Assembly: GCA_027943335.1 (NCBI GenBank)
Contig: BSBK01003565.1
Span: 129,001-193,000, forward strand
DNA: 64,000 bases
Direction: 5' to 3'
Source: Chamaecyparis obtusa
Taxonomy: Eukaryota > Streptophyta > Pinopsida > Cupressales > Cupressaceae
A program made the position numbers and the translations under genes. Shown piece by piece: positions 37,617-48,120 of this stretch (positions are counted from its first letter, which is position 1; each line of letters starts with the position of its first letter). Below the pieces are notes generated by a model. It worked only from the letters and a program-made list of their open reading frames with translations. It was not told where the DNA came from and made no database searches.

Positions 37617-38746
37617 TTATGCAGATGTAGAGGGTGCGTCCACTTGGGATGCATCCAATACATTCTCATCAGCTTTGTCCTTCTTTCCTTCTAACCAAAT
37701 CAAGCTCGCATCCTCTGAGGCTTTCACAAACTTGACTTCTGCTTCAGGATCCAAAACTGGTTCTTCGATCTTTTTAGGGCTTTCCTGACCTTGCGTCCTT
37801 GATCCAAAGAACCTTGAGATATGTCCAACCTTGTTACAGGAGTGACAAATGACGGAGGTCTATTATTCCTCGGCGCATTGACATGAGTCACCATTCTGCA
37901 TGTTCTGGCTGAGTGACCATTATAGTTACATATCTGACATGTAACATTCTGAGAACTTCTAACATTTGTCTGATTCTAATTTCTTTGATCTTGTTGAGTC
38001 CTGTTCTTCTTACTAGTCTTGCAATTCATAGCTTTATGACCAAATCTATTGCATGAATAACAGTAGCCATTAAAAGGTTTTACCTCTGTACAATTTCTTG
38101 CAATGTGTCCATGCTTGTTACAAGCAAAACAAGTGTGTTCTACTTGCTTGCGCTCATTCTTAGGAGGACCACCATTGTCTTTGGTTTGATCTTCAGTCTT
38201 TTCATCATTAGTAGAGTTCTTTTGTGACTCCTTTCTTGCTCGCATGTTGTCAATCTGATTTTGTGCTTCATTGTATCCAATGCAGCTAGTGTCTCCTTTG
38301 ATTCTTCTTGCATACAACTGTGATTCTACCAACTTAGCACTGGTGTGTAATTTGTGATTATGATCCTTTTAATTCTTCAAATCAGATTCCAAGCTCTCTT
38401 TGATATTCTTTAGCTCCGAGGTTTCTAAGTTAGCTTCCTTTAGTTCTTCATTGAGTTGAAGGTTCTCCTTGACTTGTTCATTGTAGACATCTTGATTGTT
38501 CATCAGTTTGTCATCAAATTCTTCAAGCTAACTTAACAAGGATGCATTTTCTTCACTCAACTTCTTGACTTTTTCTTCAAGTTCACTATTAGAGCGTCCT
38601 TTCAGATCCTTTCTTAGTCTTTTGATAACTAATTGAGCATCACTGACTTTTTCTTTTAGTTCTTCAATTTCTCTTTCTGAATTGTCCACGTTTTCAAAAG
38701 TGGCTTCAAGATTTTTCTTCAAATGTTTCATATCTGCTTTGTCCAT
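37617..38746 (-). pseudogene. gag with coiled coil and three CCHC knuckles
   Basis: Frame from ATG at 38746. The first 120 residues are coiled-coil (IEELKEKVSDAQLVIKRLR, ELEEKVKKLSEENASLL). Then SAKLVESQLYARRIKGDTSC and IGYNEAQNQ correspond to the stretch before the knuckles in many plant Copia gags. Three zinc knuckles follow: CFACNKHGHIARNC, CYSCNRFGHKAMNC and CQICNYNGHSARTC. Three in-frame stops (after LLS, after DLKN and after DQRN) and a frameshift near 37795 break it; the last part is acidic. The UBN2 capsid-like core expected before the coiled coil is absent, so even an intact version would be a shortened gag. It would bind the element's RNA through the knuckles. Confidence 0.85.
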
Positions 38747-38781
38747 GATCTCCTCAAGTGGTTAAACTTCTTTGTTGACGA

Positions 38782-38798
38782 CCAAAGCTTTCATACCA
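38782..38798 (-). promoter_or_regulatory. altered primer binding site
   Basis: Minus strand ATTGGTATGAAAGC next to the 5' LTR, compared with the canonical TGGTATCAGAGC. Two changes would weaken pairing with initiator-Met tRNA. Confidence 0.65.
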
Positions 38799-38800
38799 AT

Positions 38801-39940
38801 TGTTAGGAATGGGAACACTAAGAGCCGGCGGGGGGGGGGGGGGGGGGGGGGGGGTGAATCAGTGTTCACTGTAATTTAACTTTTTACTTTAATCTTTATG
38901 CTGAACATAAATCCTTAAGAACTGAATTAAACATTCAAATAAACATGAAACATGAAATCAACACATGACACCAATATGGTTACAGGGAAACCCAAATAGG
39001 TAAAAACCCTGGTGGGACTTGATACCCACTAATAATCTGCACTAGTGTTTCGTGGTCCTTGTTAGAAGATCCTTTACCCTGTTAGGAGTAGCTTTACAAT
39101 GCTTTTAGTACAGTAGACCTTGTTAAGGGTCGGACCCTGTTAGGAGTCTTTTACAATGATCCCTGTTAGGGGAGTGGACTCACTGTCCTAGAGCTCACTG
39201 CTCAAATGGTGAAGGCTACAACCTTCTGATTCAGATACACAATATATCTGCAGGTGAACTGTTTACTGTGACACTGCTTGTCAGATCAATTCCTTTGGTG
39301 CGCTGGTGCTTTGACCTCTAGCAAAGCTCTAATACATCTTATGCTCACTTCGCATACCTCTGCTCTGCTTATCACAACTCTATTACAACTTCCATACTGA
39401 ATACAATGGGCGCACCTTATATTTATGCGCTTATACAAACAAAACAATTAGGTCGGCCCTATAACTAATTACAAACAACGCTTCCAAATGAATTGGCTTA
39501 AGCGTGCTTACAATTATACATATACATAAGTCGGCAACCTAAATACAATAGGCGCATGGCCTTTACAACATTAAATTATAATCGCAAACCAAAAAGCTAA
39601 CTGTCGGCTCCATGCTCTATTCACTGCTGGCACACACTGGCTGTGCAACTTCAACTGACTGTAACTTTCATATCTTTGCATATCTACTTATGCGCTCTTA
39701 GACTAAGCATAAGTATAGTCTAACAACCTTAACTTCAAGGGCGCATACCATAATTCATCCGTACACACGTGCGCTGATGCTCTGAGCTGTTGGAACTCTG
39801 TACGTTGTCCAGTCTTCAACACTTAACTGAATTCTGATCTTTACACTAAGTGTGTTGTCTCCAAACTGCTATATGACTTTGTTGCCATAATGACAACACT
39901 ATATCTAGTCATATACTTCAGTATAGACAACTTGCCAACA
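38801..39940 (-). repeat. 5' LTR of the 7.24-kb element
   Basis: 1,140 bp, partner of 32700-33830. Differences are few: the longer poly-G run, the extra ccggc and scattered substitutions. It is followed by GAGAG and the resumed transposase exon. Confidence 0.93.
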
Positions 39941-40491
39941 GAGAGACCATGTTCTGACCGAACAACAAATCTATGTGGAATCACAGGGTAAACTATTCTT
40001 TTCGGAGTTGGCAAAGAGAGCAAGAGGCAATCAAACCCCAAGTAAAAGTAGAACATTTGCAATTTTAGCATTTGATAAATTATGTTTTGCTTGTCTCTTT
40101 TCTTTCTAACTTCTACATATTTTAATTTGCAGAGGCTTGGTGGCAAAGTTGGGGTGGGAATACTCCACATCTAAAGAAATTCGCTCTCAGAATCTTATGT
40201 CAGCCTTGTAGCTCATCCCATTGTGAGCGCAATTGGAGCTTATTTGAGTCCATCCACACAAAGAAGAGAAACAAGTTAGCTCAAAAATGCCTCAATGACC
40301 TTGTCTATGTGCAATACAATCTTAAGTTGCGCATGAAGAGGGCAACAAAAGCACTAGCTGGTCCAATTGATTTGGGCAATATAGATCCCTACTCTGATTG
40401 GACGGCACAGGAGCAGCCTCCATTGTTTACAGAGGATGACATCGCTGATTTGGAGAGGCAGGCTATGGAGGGGGAGGGGGTGGATTTGGTT

Positions 40492-41437
40492 TGTCATTGG
40501 ATGACATTTGTTGATGTCAGTTTTGTACCACTACATAACATACAGCAATTGAATACTTGATATAGCATACCAAACACTCAACCCTCTCTTGAAAAGTATA
40601 TACTCATGAAGAACATGAGAAAACTCCAAGGTTCCTTACACTTGTGGATACTAACTCAGTTATATTAATGTGATTTGCTGGTTAATCACGTAGGCGGGCT
40701 TATGTTGTTCATTCAAAGATAACTTAGTGGTAATTCACTTTCTTGACTTGTTCTTTTCTCCTTGATCACTTTCACTTTCAACTACTCCTACCACTAACTG
40801 CTTACTGGTCTACTACTACTCCTATGAATGAAGAAATTGGCAAGTGGACGGGGATCCAACCAAATGAAAGTTTGCCTGCGGCGCTACCTCCATAGGTGCA
40901 ATGATTCAAGGGGAATTGCACTAGATTACCACACAAGGCTTCCTAACAAGCTGCTAGGATGCTAGTGGCCTAGTATATAGATCTCTATCAAACATTCACT
41001 AACATCACCATACAACTAGCCATCTACTTCTACTCTAACAACATGAAATGAAATCCTACTTTAATTTGAGAGATGAGAAGAAACATGCAATACACCAAAA
41101 TGATCATGTATATCCACCATGCAAACCACAACAATGAATAGAGAACAATTTTGATAGTATTTTGGCAACAATTCTCCAACATAACCCCTTTTACAAATGA
41201 GAACAAATGGCCTTATCTAGAGGCTCAAAATTACAATGAGTGGCCAAGATTAAGGGGCAAAATCAAGGGCCAAGATTAAACCTTACAAACCCTAATTAGG
41301 GTTACCATCTTTCAACCAATTACATGAGGGCACCAACTTTGTGGGCCAATGAGAAAATTACAATAATCTATCAACCAATGAGAACATAGGACACTTGGCA
41401 TGATTTGATTACATGCACATGAAATTGCCACCTCATC
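40492..41437 (-). repeat. LTR-like sequence inside the hAT
   Basis: In minus orientation it starts TGATGAGGTGGCAATTTC and includes AATCATGCCAAGTGTCC and TTGGCCACTCATTGTAATTT, blocks also present, in plus orientation, in the LTR near 61.0-61.5 kb (ATCATGCCAAGTGTTCG, TTGGCCACTCATTGTAATTC). It ends in a TGTCATTGGATGACA palindrome at 40492. It directly follows the coding end of the hAT segment at about 40491. No identical partner LTR was found, so it is part of a composite or rearranged insertion. Confidence 0.5.
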
Positions 41438-41441
41438 AACC

Positions 41442-42787
41442 TTATCTTATAAATTTATTTAATCCTTGAGTTGAGGTGAAGCCTTGGATGCTTGAGCTCG
41501 TCCTTAGAAACTTTCTCATCACCACTTGAACTTGCTTGTATCTGATGTCCTGACATTGAAAGGGTGAGGTCCCTATGCACTTGGGGTAATCTTGCCTTAG
41601 CCCCGGTGGCTTGCCTGGATGTGAACCTTCTTGCAATTTGAGAGCCTTGATCTTAGCCACCGCCTTGAAATCAAACTTGACCTCTTCATTATCCTTGCCT
41701 TCCTTAACGTTCCTAGTCAAATTTGGTTTGCATGCACCCCCCTCTGCTTGAATAGTCTTAGGTTTTTGGGGCACCTGCCCTAGCCATACCTCCTTCTCCA
41801 ATCTAACCAAGCTAGCTTGCACGAATAGCCAAGCCCTGCCTAGCCTCAAATATCTTCAAATCTCTTCCAATTTGCAATGAAACCTGCCTCACTAATGTTT
41901 TCCTCTTTGGCCAACCCTTGAATGTCTTCAACTGTCCGGACTGCCACAACCTCGCCCCTTGGCATAAGCATTTGTCTCAACCACATTGGTGCTATGCATC
42001 TCCCCATATCTGAATTCGGTTCGACTAGCAAAGCATCACCAATAGTCTTACAATCAACTAGAAGAGGTAGGACCCCATGTAGAATGCTTCTGATTTTGTA
42101 CTATCCTAAGTTGCAACTCTAAATTCATGCTAATGATCCTAGCCCAATCAAACTTTCTTTACCATTCTCAAATCTTTCAATAAAATAATACATCCAAAGA
42201 TCAAACTGTGTACCTAGAGCAAAGCCCATGACCTGGTTGAGAAACACAATGAGGTAGCCATATTTTGATTTGAAATCTGACCTGGTGAGTTTTGATGTCT
42301 TGGTGACTCCTTTCTTGCCTTCGTGCAACCAATTCTGCTTTAGTAGAGCAAGGGAGACATCCTGACTGTTCCGAAAGAACCCGGCTGCTTGATCCATTAA
42401 CATCACTATCATTCCCTTCTGCTAGGGTGTATTGAACACTTCCTCTATCACCAGCCCGCTGATGTTAGCCATCACTCTCTCTCCATCAAAGATTATAGAC
42501 TTGGTCACAATATCAAGCTGAGATGCACACTCCATGATCAATTCCGCACAAGGCAAGGTAGGAGGGAAGGCGGCAGCCTGCACAATTCTAGACTTGTAGA
42601 TCTTCTTTGCCATAGAGGACTAGCCTCTTTTCAACCTATCTCTCAACTGTATCATATCCGTGGTACCGATGTTGGTGTCTCCGACTCACTTCGATTTCAA
42701 GAAGGTGGTCTTTGGCATCATGTCTTCCTTGTCTTATTTTTTGGTATTAATCCCCTTTGGCTTCTTGCTTGCACTAGCATCCGCCAT
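41442..42787 (-). pseudogene. third unknown retroelement-type ORF
   Basis: It starts at ATG 42787 (MADASASKKPKGINTKK, then a stop) and continues through frames 42613-42422 (YKSRIVQAAAFPPTLPCAEL, FDGERVMANISGLVIEEVF), 42412-42125 (FKSKYGYLIVFLNQVMGFAL), 42031-41846 and 41849-41442, with stops and shifts, about 450 codons in all. I see no knuckle or enzyme motif. The phrase order (xFDxxx...IxGLxIEExF) recalls FIEAFDL...DIDLATEETLF of the 22.9-28.2-kb ORF, so the two may be distant relatives; that is inference. The C-terminal third is Lys/Gly-rich. The composition and setting suggest a structural protein of a non-autonomous LTR element. Confidence 0.55.
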
Positions 42788-42814
42788 CCTAAACACTTAT
42801 TTCTGCCTCTTCGT

Positions 42815-43085
42815 TCTACAGTGAGGTGGAACTACACTTATCTCTGCCTCTTCGCCTAGGGATGATCAAACATATTTCTGCCTCGCCAATTCCTATCACA
42901 CTACACTTATCTCTGCCCCTGCGCTTAGTGAGATGGACTACCACTTATTTCTGCCTCTTCATTACCTATGGATGGACTACACTTATATCTCCCAACTTCT
43001 TTCCCAGGGGTGGGACTACACTTATATCTCATTTTCTCCAAATCCTAAACGGAAACTACACTTATATCTCCCAACTGCAAGCCCT
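42815..43085. repeat. degenerate short tandem array (ctacacttatctctgcc)
   Basis: About eight copies of (g)actacacttat(a/c)tct, often followed by gcctcttcg, with variable spacing of 30-50 bp. It lies upstream of the ATG of the third unknown ORF, in what would be its leader. Confidence 0.75.
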
Positions 43086-43828
43086 AATGAGATGATGAGG
43101 TGATGGAATGGATGATGCAAGCAAGAAATTGAAAGGAAAGAATCCAATCAAGGCAATCGAGAAATCTGCTTAATGAGTAAGCCTTCTCTCAATCCTTAAA
43201 GTTATCTTCAACACCAAACAAATAACACCAAAGAAAAGATAACAATTAAGAAACAAGTTAAGTTACTCACTAAATTTCGCCAATTTGTCCTCAAAATGGC
43301 AGGCTTCATCAAAATCTGTAGCTTCCCTCAAAATAACGGCTTTCTCCCCTTGTCAAAATCTGTGGTCTTCTTTCTCTGTCAAATAGTAGGCTTCCTCTTA
43401 TCAAACTGGTCTGCTCCAAACAGTGATCTCCTCTTAATATTTTATCAATCTTTATCAATAGGAGGTCCTCCACTCTAGCCAATTTGTAGACTCCTCAACC
43501 TTCTAAACTTTGCAAGTGCTGCTTGAGTTAGCAGGCCCTTCACACAGCAGTCTCCTTGATAATTCGTGGCCCTCTAACTCCAATTCGCTGGCTTTCCACT
43601 CAAATTTATAGCCTCTCAAACTTCTCCAGATCTGCCTTTCACTGCCTTCTAATGCTTTGAATTTCCTCCTCTCAAACAAGTTCACCAGTCCTCTTGACAA
43701 ACTCCAAATAATTTCGCTGCTTAAAGGCAAATTCGCTGCCTCTGCCTAATGATTTTCGCTGCCACTGCTTCTTGATGGATGTCACTGATGTTGGATGAGG
43801 GAATGGAGGCAGGGAGCCTCCCTCTTAT
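43086..43828. other. leader of the third unknown element
   Basis: No frame is supported. Loose repeats of caaaatctgtggtct / gcaggcttc type occur at 43290-43440. It ends at the primer-site-like sequence. Confidence 0.35.
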
Positions 43829-43846
43829 ACCAAGTTTGGGCGCCAA
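43829..43846 (-). promoter_or_regulatory. primer-site-like TTGGCGCCC
   Basis: Minus strand TTGGCGCCCAAACTTGG, starting 3 bases after a CA end (CCCCCA). TGGCGCC-type primer sites are typical of Ty3/Gypsy elements, in contrast to the Met sites of the other elements here. Confidence 0.6.
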
Positions 43847-43849
43847 CTA

Positions 43850-44800
43850 TGGGGGCCGACCTGCCAAGAAACAACCGAAAATTACAATTAGCGCCAAAGA
43901 AAGAGGGACAACATTGCCATACAATTATTAATTTTGCATTGAAATTTTAATTAATATCCAGATTTTCGAATTAAATGGGGAGGCATGGGTCATGCCACCC
44001 ATAAGGAGACCCCAATTCATCTTTTAAATGCCTCACGCTACCCAAAAGGAGGCCCCATTTTGATTTCTATGCCATGCGCTATTTACAAAGGGGCCCTAAT
44101 CTCGATTTTGATGCCTATATTTCCATTTTTCAATGCAGATTTTAAATACACTAGCCCAGATTTTCAAATTTATTTGCCAAGAGTTTATTTTATTAGCCCA
44201 GACCTCATATTTATTAGCTCAAATTTCGAATAAATGACCAAGATCAAATTTAAATGCCCAGATTTTTTAAATAAATGGATAGATTTTATTTTTCAAAGCT
44301 CAGATTTTAATTTCAATTGCCAAGACTTTAATATTATTTAGCCCAGATTTATTTGCCTCAATGCACAAAATTATTCTCAAAGCAAATTCGATTTCCATAC
44401 ATAGACTTTCATTTAAAACTTGTTTTTTTGAAATTTAATTGCCATGACTCATGATTGATTAGCCCAAATTTATTTTCAAGTGCCCGGAATTCTTAGACCA
44501 AGTGTCTAGATTTTCAAATTTATTTAGGGCGATAGGCCCAAATTAACCTCAAAATTCCGTTTTGCAAACCAAAATAATTTGACCATCTAATTTTCTATTT
44601 GATCCCAATTTCATCATTCAAAATTTACAAAATTTTCCAAAAGATGGCCAAATCAACGATTAAAATTTGAAAACGAAATCAAAGCTTTTCAAATCCAATA
44701 GTTTCAAAAAAAGTCATCCATCCTAGCCCAAAATTTGCTAAGGCATTGAGATATCCGAATTGAGGAGAAAGCCAAGGCTTGATCGAAAATGGTGGGTCCC
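43850..44800 (-). repeat. putative 5' LTR beside the TTGGCGCCC site
   Basis: It starts TGGGGGCCGACCTGCC in plus orientation. The body is AT-rich and repeats gcccagatttt / gcccaaattt many times (44140-44540). It does not match 40492-41437, which should be its partner, so the insertion is not a simple LTR element. The right edge, where the hAT coding text resumes (GDDVKPHNN), is placed at about 44800. Confidence 0.45.
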
Positions 44801-45284
44801 CAAATACTTTGGGGCGATGATGTGAAACCTCACAACAACATTGAGGAGGAGGATGAGGATTCAAACGAGGAGTCATTAGCAGTGCCAGTGCTAGAAGATA
44901 CATCCAGGATGGAGAGAGAGCCACACACATCAGGAGGGATACCAAGCGAGGAGGCATAGTCACGCTCAGTGCAAGCTTCTACTTCTAGGACTAGGCCCTC
45001 TACTTCTAGTTCCTCTCCCTGTCCCTTATTTGGTCATAGACTTGGGAAGAGGAAGATGTAATTCAAATTGTAATTTGTAATGATGTATAACTTTACTATT
45101 TTGCTTCTAGTCATCAGCGTTCCACATGAGAATGTGATTTTGTACCCACTTTGTATTTATATATATCTAAACTTAGCTTGTTTCTTTTGTATTCTCATTA
45201 ATTAACTCATTGGATGCATCTTCTCATAGAATTTTGCAAAAAAAATGCATTTTTAATTAAATTTTATGTTATTTTTAAGTTCCG

Positions 45285-45384
45285 GAGTTTTTTGCTGAGT
45301 TTTTCAAAAAACTGGTCGATTTTTCCCGAGTAATCTTTTTTAGGGCTTGGCGAGTTTTGGCCAAGTGAGAGTATTCCATCCTTG
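45285..45384 (-). repeat. right subterminal and terminal inverted repeat of the inner hAT
   Basis: gctgagtttttc, ttggcgagttttggcc, and the terminal gagtattccatccttg at 45369-45384, inverse of the left end. Confidence 0.85.
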
Positions 45385-46320
45385 GTATTTATAGTGGGGG
45401 TGGCAGTGTTAGCATTGGGTCTAGAGTTTGTGCATCTAGGTTAGATTCATATATTTATCCACGCACTACTCTAGATTCCCAACCGTCAATTGCTAGCATG
45501 GGTTGAAACAACGATGGACGTGACGCAATTAAACATGCAATTGGAGACTTTTGGTTCTATTTCACCATTCCATTCCATGCAACCAAGTAATTCTTTTTTT
45601 GTTTGTTTTAAATTTTATAGCTTAATTAATTGTCTCTTGAATTTTTATATTTAGAGGCATGTCGAAGTCATATTTAAAATCTATTTTACAATATTTATTT
45701 AATTTAATTCACTTGTGAAATGAATCAGGTCTCCTCATTAGCAAAACATGGTTGATGTCATAACAATTTGTGGGTTGGGGTTCAAAGCCTATAATGATGA
45801 CAAAATAAAGGGCTCAATTTTGTCACAAAAGATGGTTGATGTAAAAGCCACAATAGAGGAGCAATGATTGATATGGAGAAAAGGTTACACCATCATGACC
45901 AATGGTTGGACGCATAGTTTGAAGACTCTTTATGTACTCTTCAAGAGTCTACAAACTCCCAAGTCCTTGAGCTAGCTGAGTCCAATGAACCAAACTCTTG
46001 CACTAAGTCTAGCCCTTAGACTCTTCTACCTGGCACTTGAAAATAACTGTGGTTTTTATAGTGAAATCTCAACTTTTTCTTGGTCATTTTGTGCTCTTAT
46101 TCACCAATTTCACCCAATGAAGAATCAACATAGCAAGAAGACAATTTCAGAAGAGAATTTTTAAGCATTCAATGTTGATCAAATCATCAAACAAAAGTAG
46201 CAAAATTGGATGCAGTGGAGGAAAATGAAGACACTTCTGAAGAAAGAACGTATCATCATTTTGATACTAACTTAACTTGTAGTTCAAGACTTGAAAAATT
46301 AAGTTACACTAGGAGGGGAA
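45385..46320 (+). pseudogene. outer hAT-like gene, 3' part
   Basis: It resumes in frame with 29621-29806. Segments: GIYSGGGSVSIGS, then AIGDFWFYFTIPFHAT (45530-45585, the usual xFFYxxGIPFxxx start of the hAT core), an intron-like AT-rich gap with an acceptor near 45728, then MVDVITICGLGFKAYNDDKI, LIWRKGYTIMTNGWTH (family: W..KGCTIMSDGWTD) and a run of frames ending about 46320. Stops occur at SMGxNN, EEQxLIW and elsewhere. The remainder of the DUF659 domain and the dimerisation domain are missing. This is an older hAT relic into which the inner hAT jumped. Confidence 0.75.
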
Positions 46321-46329
46321 GGGGGAGGA

Positions 46330-47523
46330 TAGATAAGGATTGTATTTGGTTGTCATTTTTTGGGGGGATATATCATCATATGTAAATAGTGTTGCATTAA
46401 AATTATTAGTCCTTTACAAATCTTCATTTGACACATAATTTTTTGTGAACTCTGTCTTAGGAGTATTATTAGGCTTCTCCATTTCTCCATAATTCCACTT
46501 GAATCTCCCAAAGTCACCAAACACTTAGTCTTTTCAAGAAACCATTATCGAGACCCGACAAGGTTCTCACAACCCATCTAAACTTTGACAAAGCTTTTAG
46601 TCTTCCCTTTGTCCATCAAAATCTTTGAGAATACTTAATTCTTTTCTCCTAATATCACTCTAGTTTCAATTTCCACAACTCTTTCAGAAGCCACCAAGGT
46701 TTTTAGAACCTTCTATGCTTCTGAAAAGTTATCTTTGGAGAAGAGTGTTTCCTCAAAAGTCAAAAGTCAAAACTCAAGTTACCTTTATAAGGCAGCTTCT
46801 TCACTTGGTTTTGGAACCATTGTCAGGAGCAAACAAGGTTCTCACAACTTTGTCGAACTTTGACACTGAACTCAAAGCTTCAAAAGTTCCAGCCGTAGAA
46901 AAATAAAGGAGTGAAGCTTCAGTGAAGTTGTTAACGAGTTTTGAAAACACTTGCAGGGCCCAACAATGTTACATCCCTTCTTTGAGGATCTTTTTATTAT
47001 TGTAATAATTGTTTCACGTGAACTATGAAATTCATTAGTTATGGATTTGGGATATTTAATTAAGAGGATTATGATTAATATGATCTTATTTTCATTTATG
47101 TAAACTGCCTAGTCAATTATTATCACATAGTGATTGTATTTATAAATGGATAATGTTTTATGATGTTATTGATATTTCATGTTTACAAGATTATGAAGAT
47201 GAAGATGACTAATCCTTCCTTGTCAGCGGATGCAAGAGAAAATCAATTATGCGAATGGGGAAAGAGTATCATCTGAGTGAGAGGATGCCAACACAAGGTG
47301 TAGATCGAAAATGCCATATGACCAAGAACCCATAGCTAAGTAATGGGTCATTAGGTTCCCAATTAGGGTTAGTCTTAGTATCATTGATCATGGTGGGGTA
47401 GTAGACATTTCATTCCTAGACTTATTATGAAATTAATAATTCCTTGTTCATATGAATATTGAGATCTCACTCTATTGATTTAAATGAAACCTCCTAATTA
47501 TCTCATTATTTATATGTATATAG
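46330..47523. other. no recognisable gene
   Basis: Two loosely similar blocks, caaggttctcacaac followed by aactttgacaaagc-type text, near 46558 and 46838. The rest is AT-rich. No frame or terminal repeat can be supported. Confidence 0.35.
47519..47523. repeat. target duplication TATAG, left
   Basis: TATAG precedes the left LTR and recurs at 54689-54693 after the right LTR. Confidence 0.9.
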
Positions 47524-47715
47524 TGTTAAGGTTTTAGGATCATTGCAAATGTCATAGTACTGCTATAATTGTATGTGTCTTCCAAATGCATAGATCTCTT
47601 TGTATTTATACATGACAAGGACAAGAAGAGACATGTCCCTTCATGGGACACATCTATTCATTAATTTATTTTATCAATTTAATTATTTAGTTACTATGAA
47701 AATAATTATAATCTA

Positions 47716-47756
<41 letters not shown>

Positions 47757-47865
47757 ATATCAATTATTATATATATTGATATATATGCATATATTTAATA
47801 AATCATTTCTCATAATAATCATATAGTCAGTATTATTTATCTGACCGATGCTACAAACATCAACA
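47524..47865 (-). repeat. 3' LTR of the 47.5-54.7-kb element
   Basis: 342 bp. It contains an AT dinucleotide run (about 47713-47752) followed by TATATAT/ATATATA palindromic text also present in the partner. Confidence 0.92.
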
Positions 47866-48120
47866 CTCCCTCTTAGCTAGGGAGGATAAATCAATCCAAT
47901 GTCAACACTTAAGACACTTGACAACATCAGTTATATGATGTAAGCAGTAAAGGCATCATGCTCATGATGTAATCAATAGAAACATAGTCTTAATGTGTGG
48001 ATTGCCTCCATCGGCGATTCTATCCACAAGTCCTCAGGTGGATTGCCTCCATCGGCGATTCTATCCATTTGATATCTTGAGTATTGGCCTTTCAGAATGT
48101 CAACACATGACATTCACCTA

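Larger units (their letters stand above)
32700..39940 (-). mobile_element. 7.24-kb non-autonomous Copia-like element with unknown ORF
   Basis: LTRs 32700-33830 and 38801-39940 (1,131 and 1,140 bp) are nearly identical, begin TGTTGGCAAG and end CCTAACA on the minus strand, and are flanked by GAGAG. The 5' side has a primer-site-like TGGTATGAAAGC and the 3' side a purine tract (AAAGGTGGAGAT). The interior codes, in order, for a coiled-coil gag with three CCHC knuckles and a long unknown ORF. No protease, integrase, RT or RNase H can be found, so mobility must come from another element. The high LTR identity suggests a comparatively recent insertion, though frames are already broken. It sits in a transposase exon. 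Confidence 0.93.
30505..45061 (+). pseudogene. hAT transposase (BED finger, DUF659, hAT dimerisation), broken
   Basis: Seven coding segments with GT-AG introns: 30505-31222, 31334-31631, 31731-32179, 32287-32510, 32608-32699 plus 39946-40041 (split by an LTR element), 40133 to about 40491, and about 44800-45061. Order of domains: BED zinc finger (VICIRCESNFW, frameshifted), acidic linker, DUF659 core (YGCTILSDGWIDGK, VFWKSVDASNK and IITDNAATYVAAG), helical middle (HPTLFWTPCAAHVLDLLLE, VRPTATRFATVFLTL), IHAAGYFLNPRF, then the C-terminal dimerisation domain with WWQSWGGNTPHLKKFALRIL and SSHCERNWSLFESIHTKKRN. The last segment is acidic (VKPHNNIEEEDED) and ends GKRKM. Defects: at least three frameshifts, TAG in WNKxAHDK and in the last segment, and two insertions. 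It belongs to the DUF659 group of plant hAT transposases. Confidence 0.88.
29807..45384 (+). mobile_element. inner hAT transposon carrying two insertions
   Basis: Terminal inverted repeats are CAAGGATGGCATACTC at 29807-29822 and its inverse (CAAGGATGGAATACTC on the minus strand) at 45369-45384, 15 of 16 matching. They are flanked by an 8-bp duplication. Subterminal regions hold repeated, inverted ACTCGCCGAGTTTT-type motifs at 29820-29940 and 45285-45360, likely transposase-binding sites. The transposase gene lies between. Without the LTR element at 32700-39940 and the insertion at about 40492-44800, the element would be close to 4 kb. The mutations in the gene make it unable to move by itself. 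Confidence 0.88.

Noticed and set aside
37426..37788. 120-codon plus-strand open frame
   Set aside because: Antisense to the tail of the gag; no motif of its own.
47713..47752. TA dinucleotide tract considered as an origin or attachment site
   Set aside because: It is a microsatellite within the LTR and is matched in the partner LTR with a different length.
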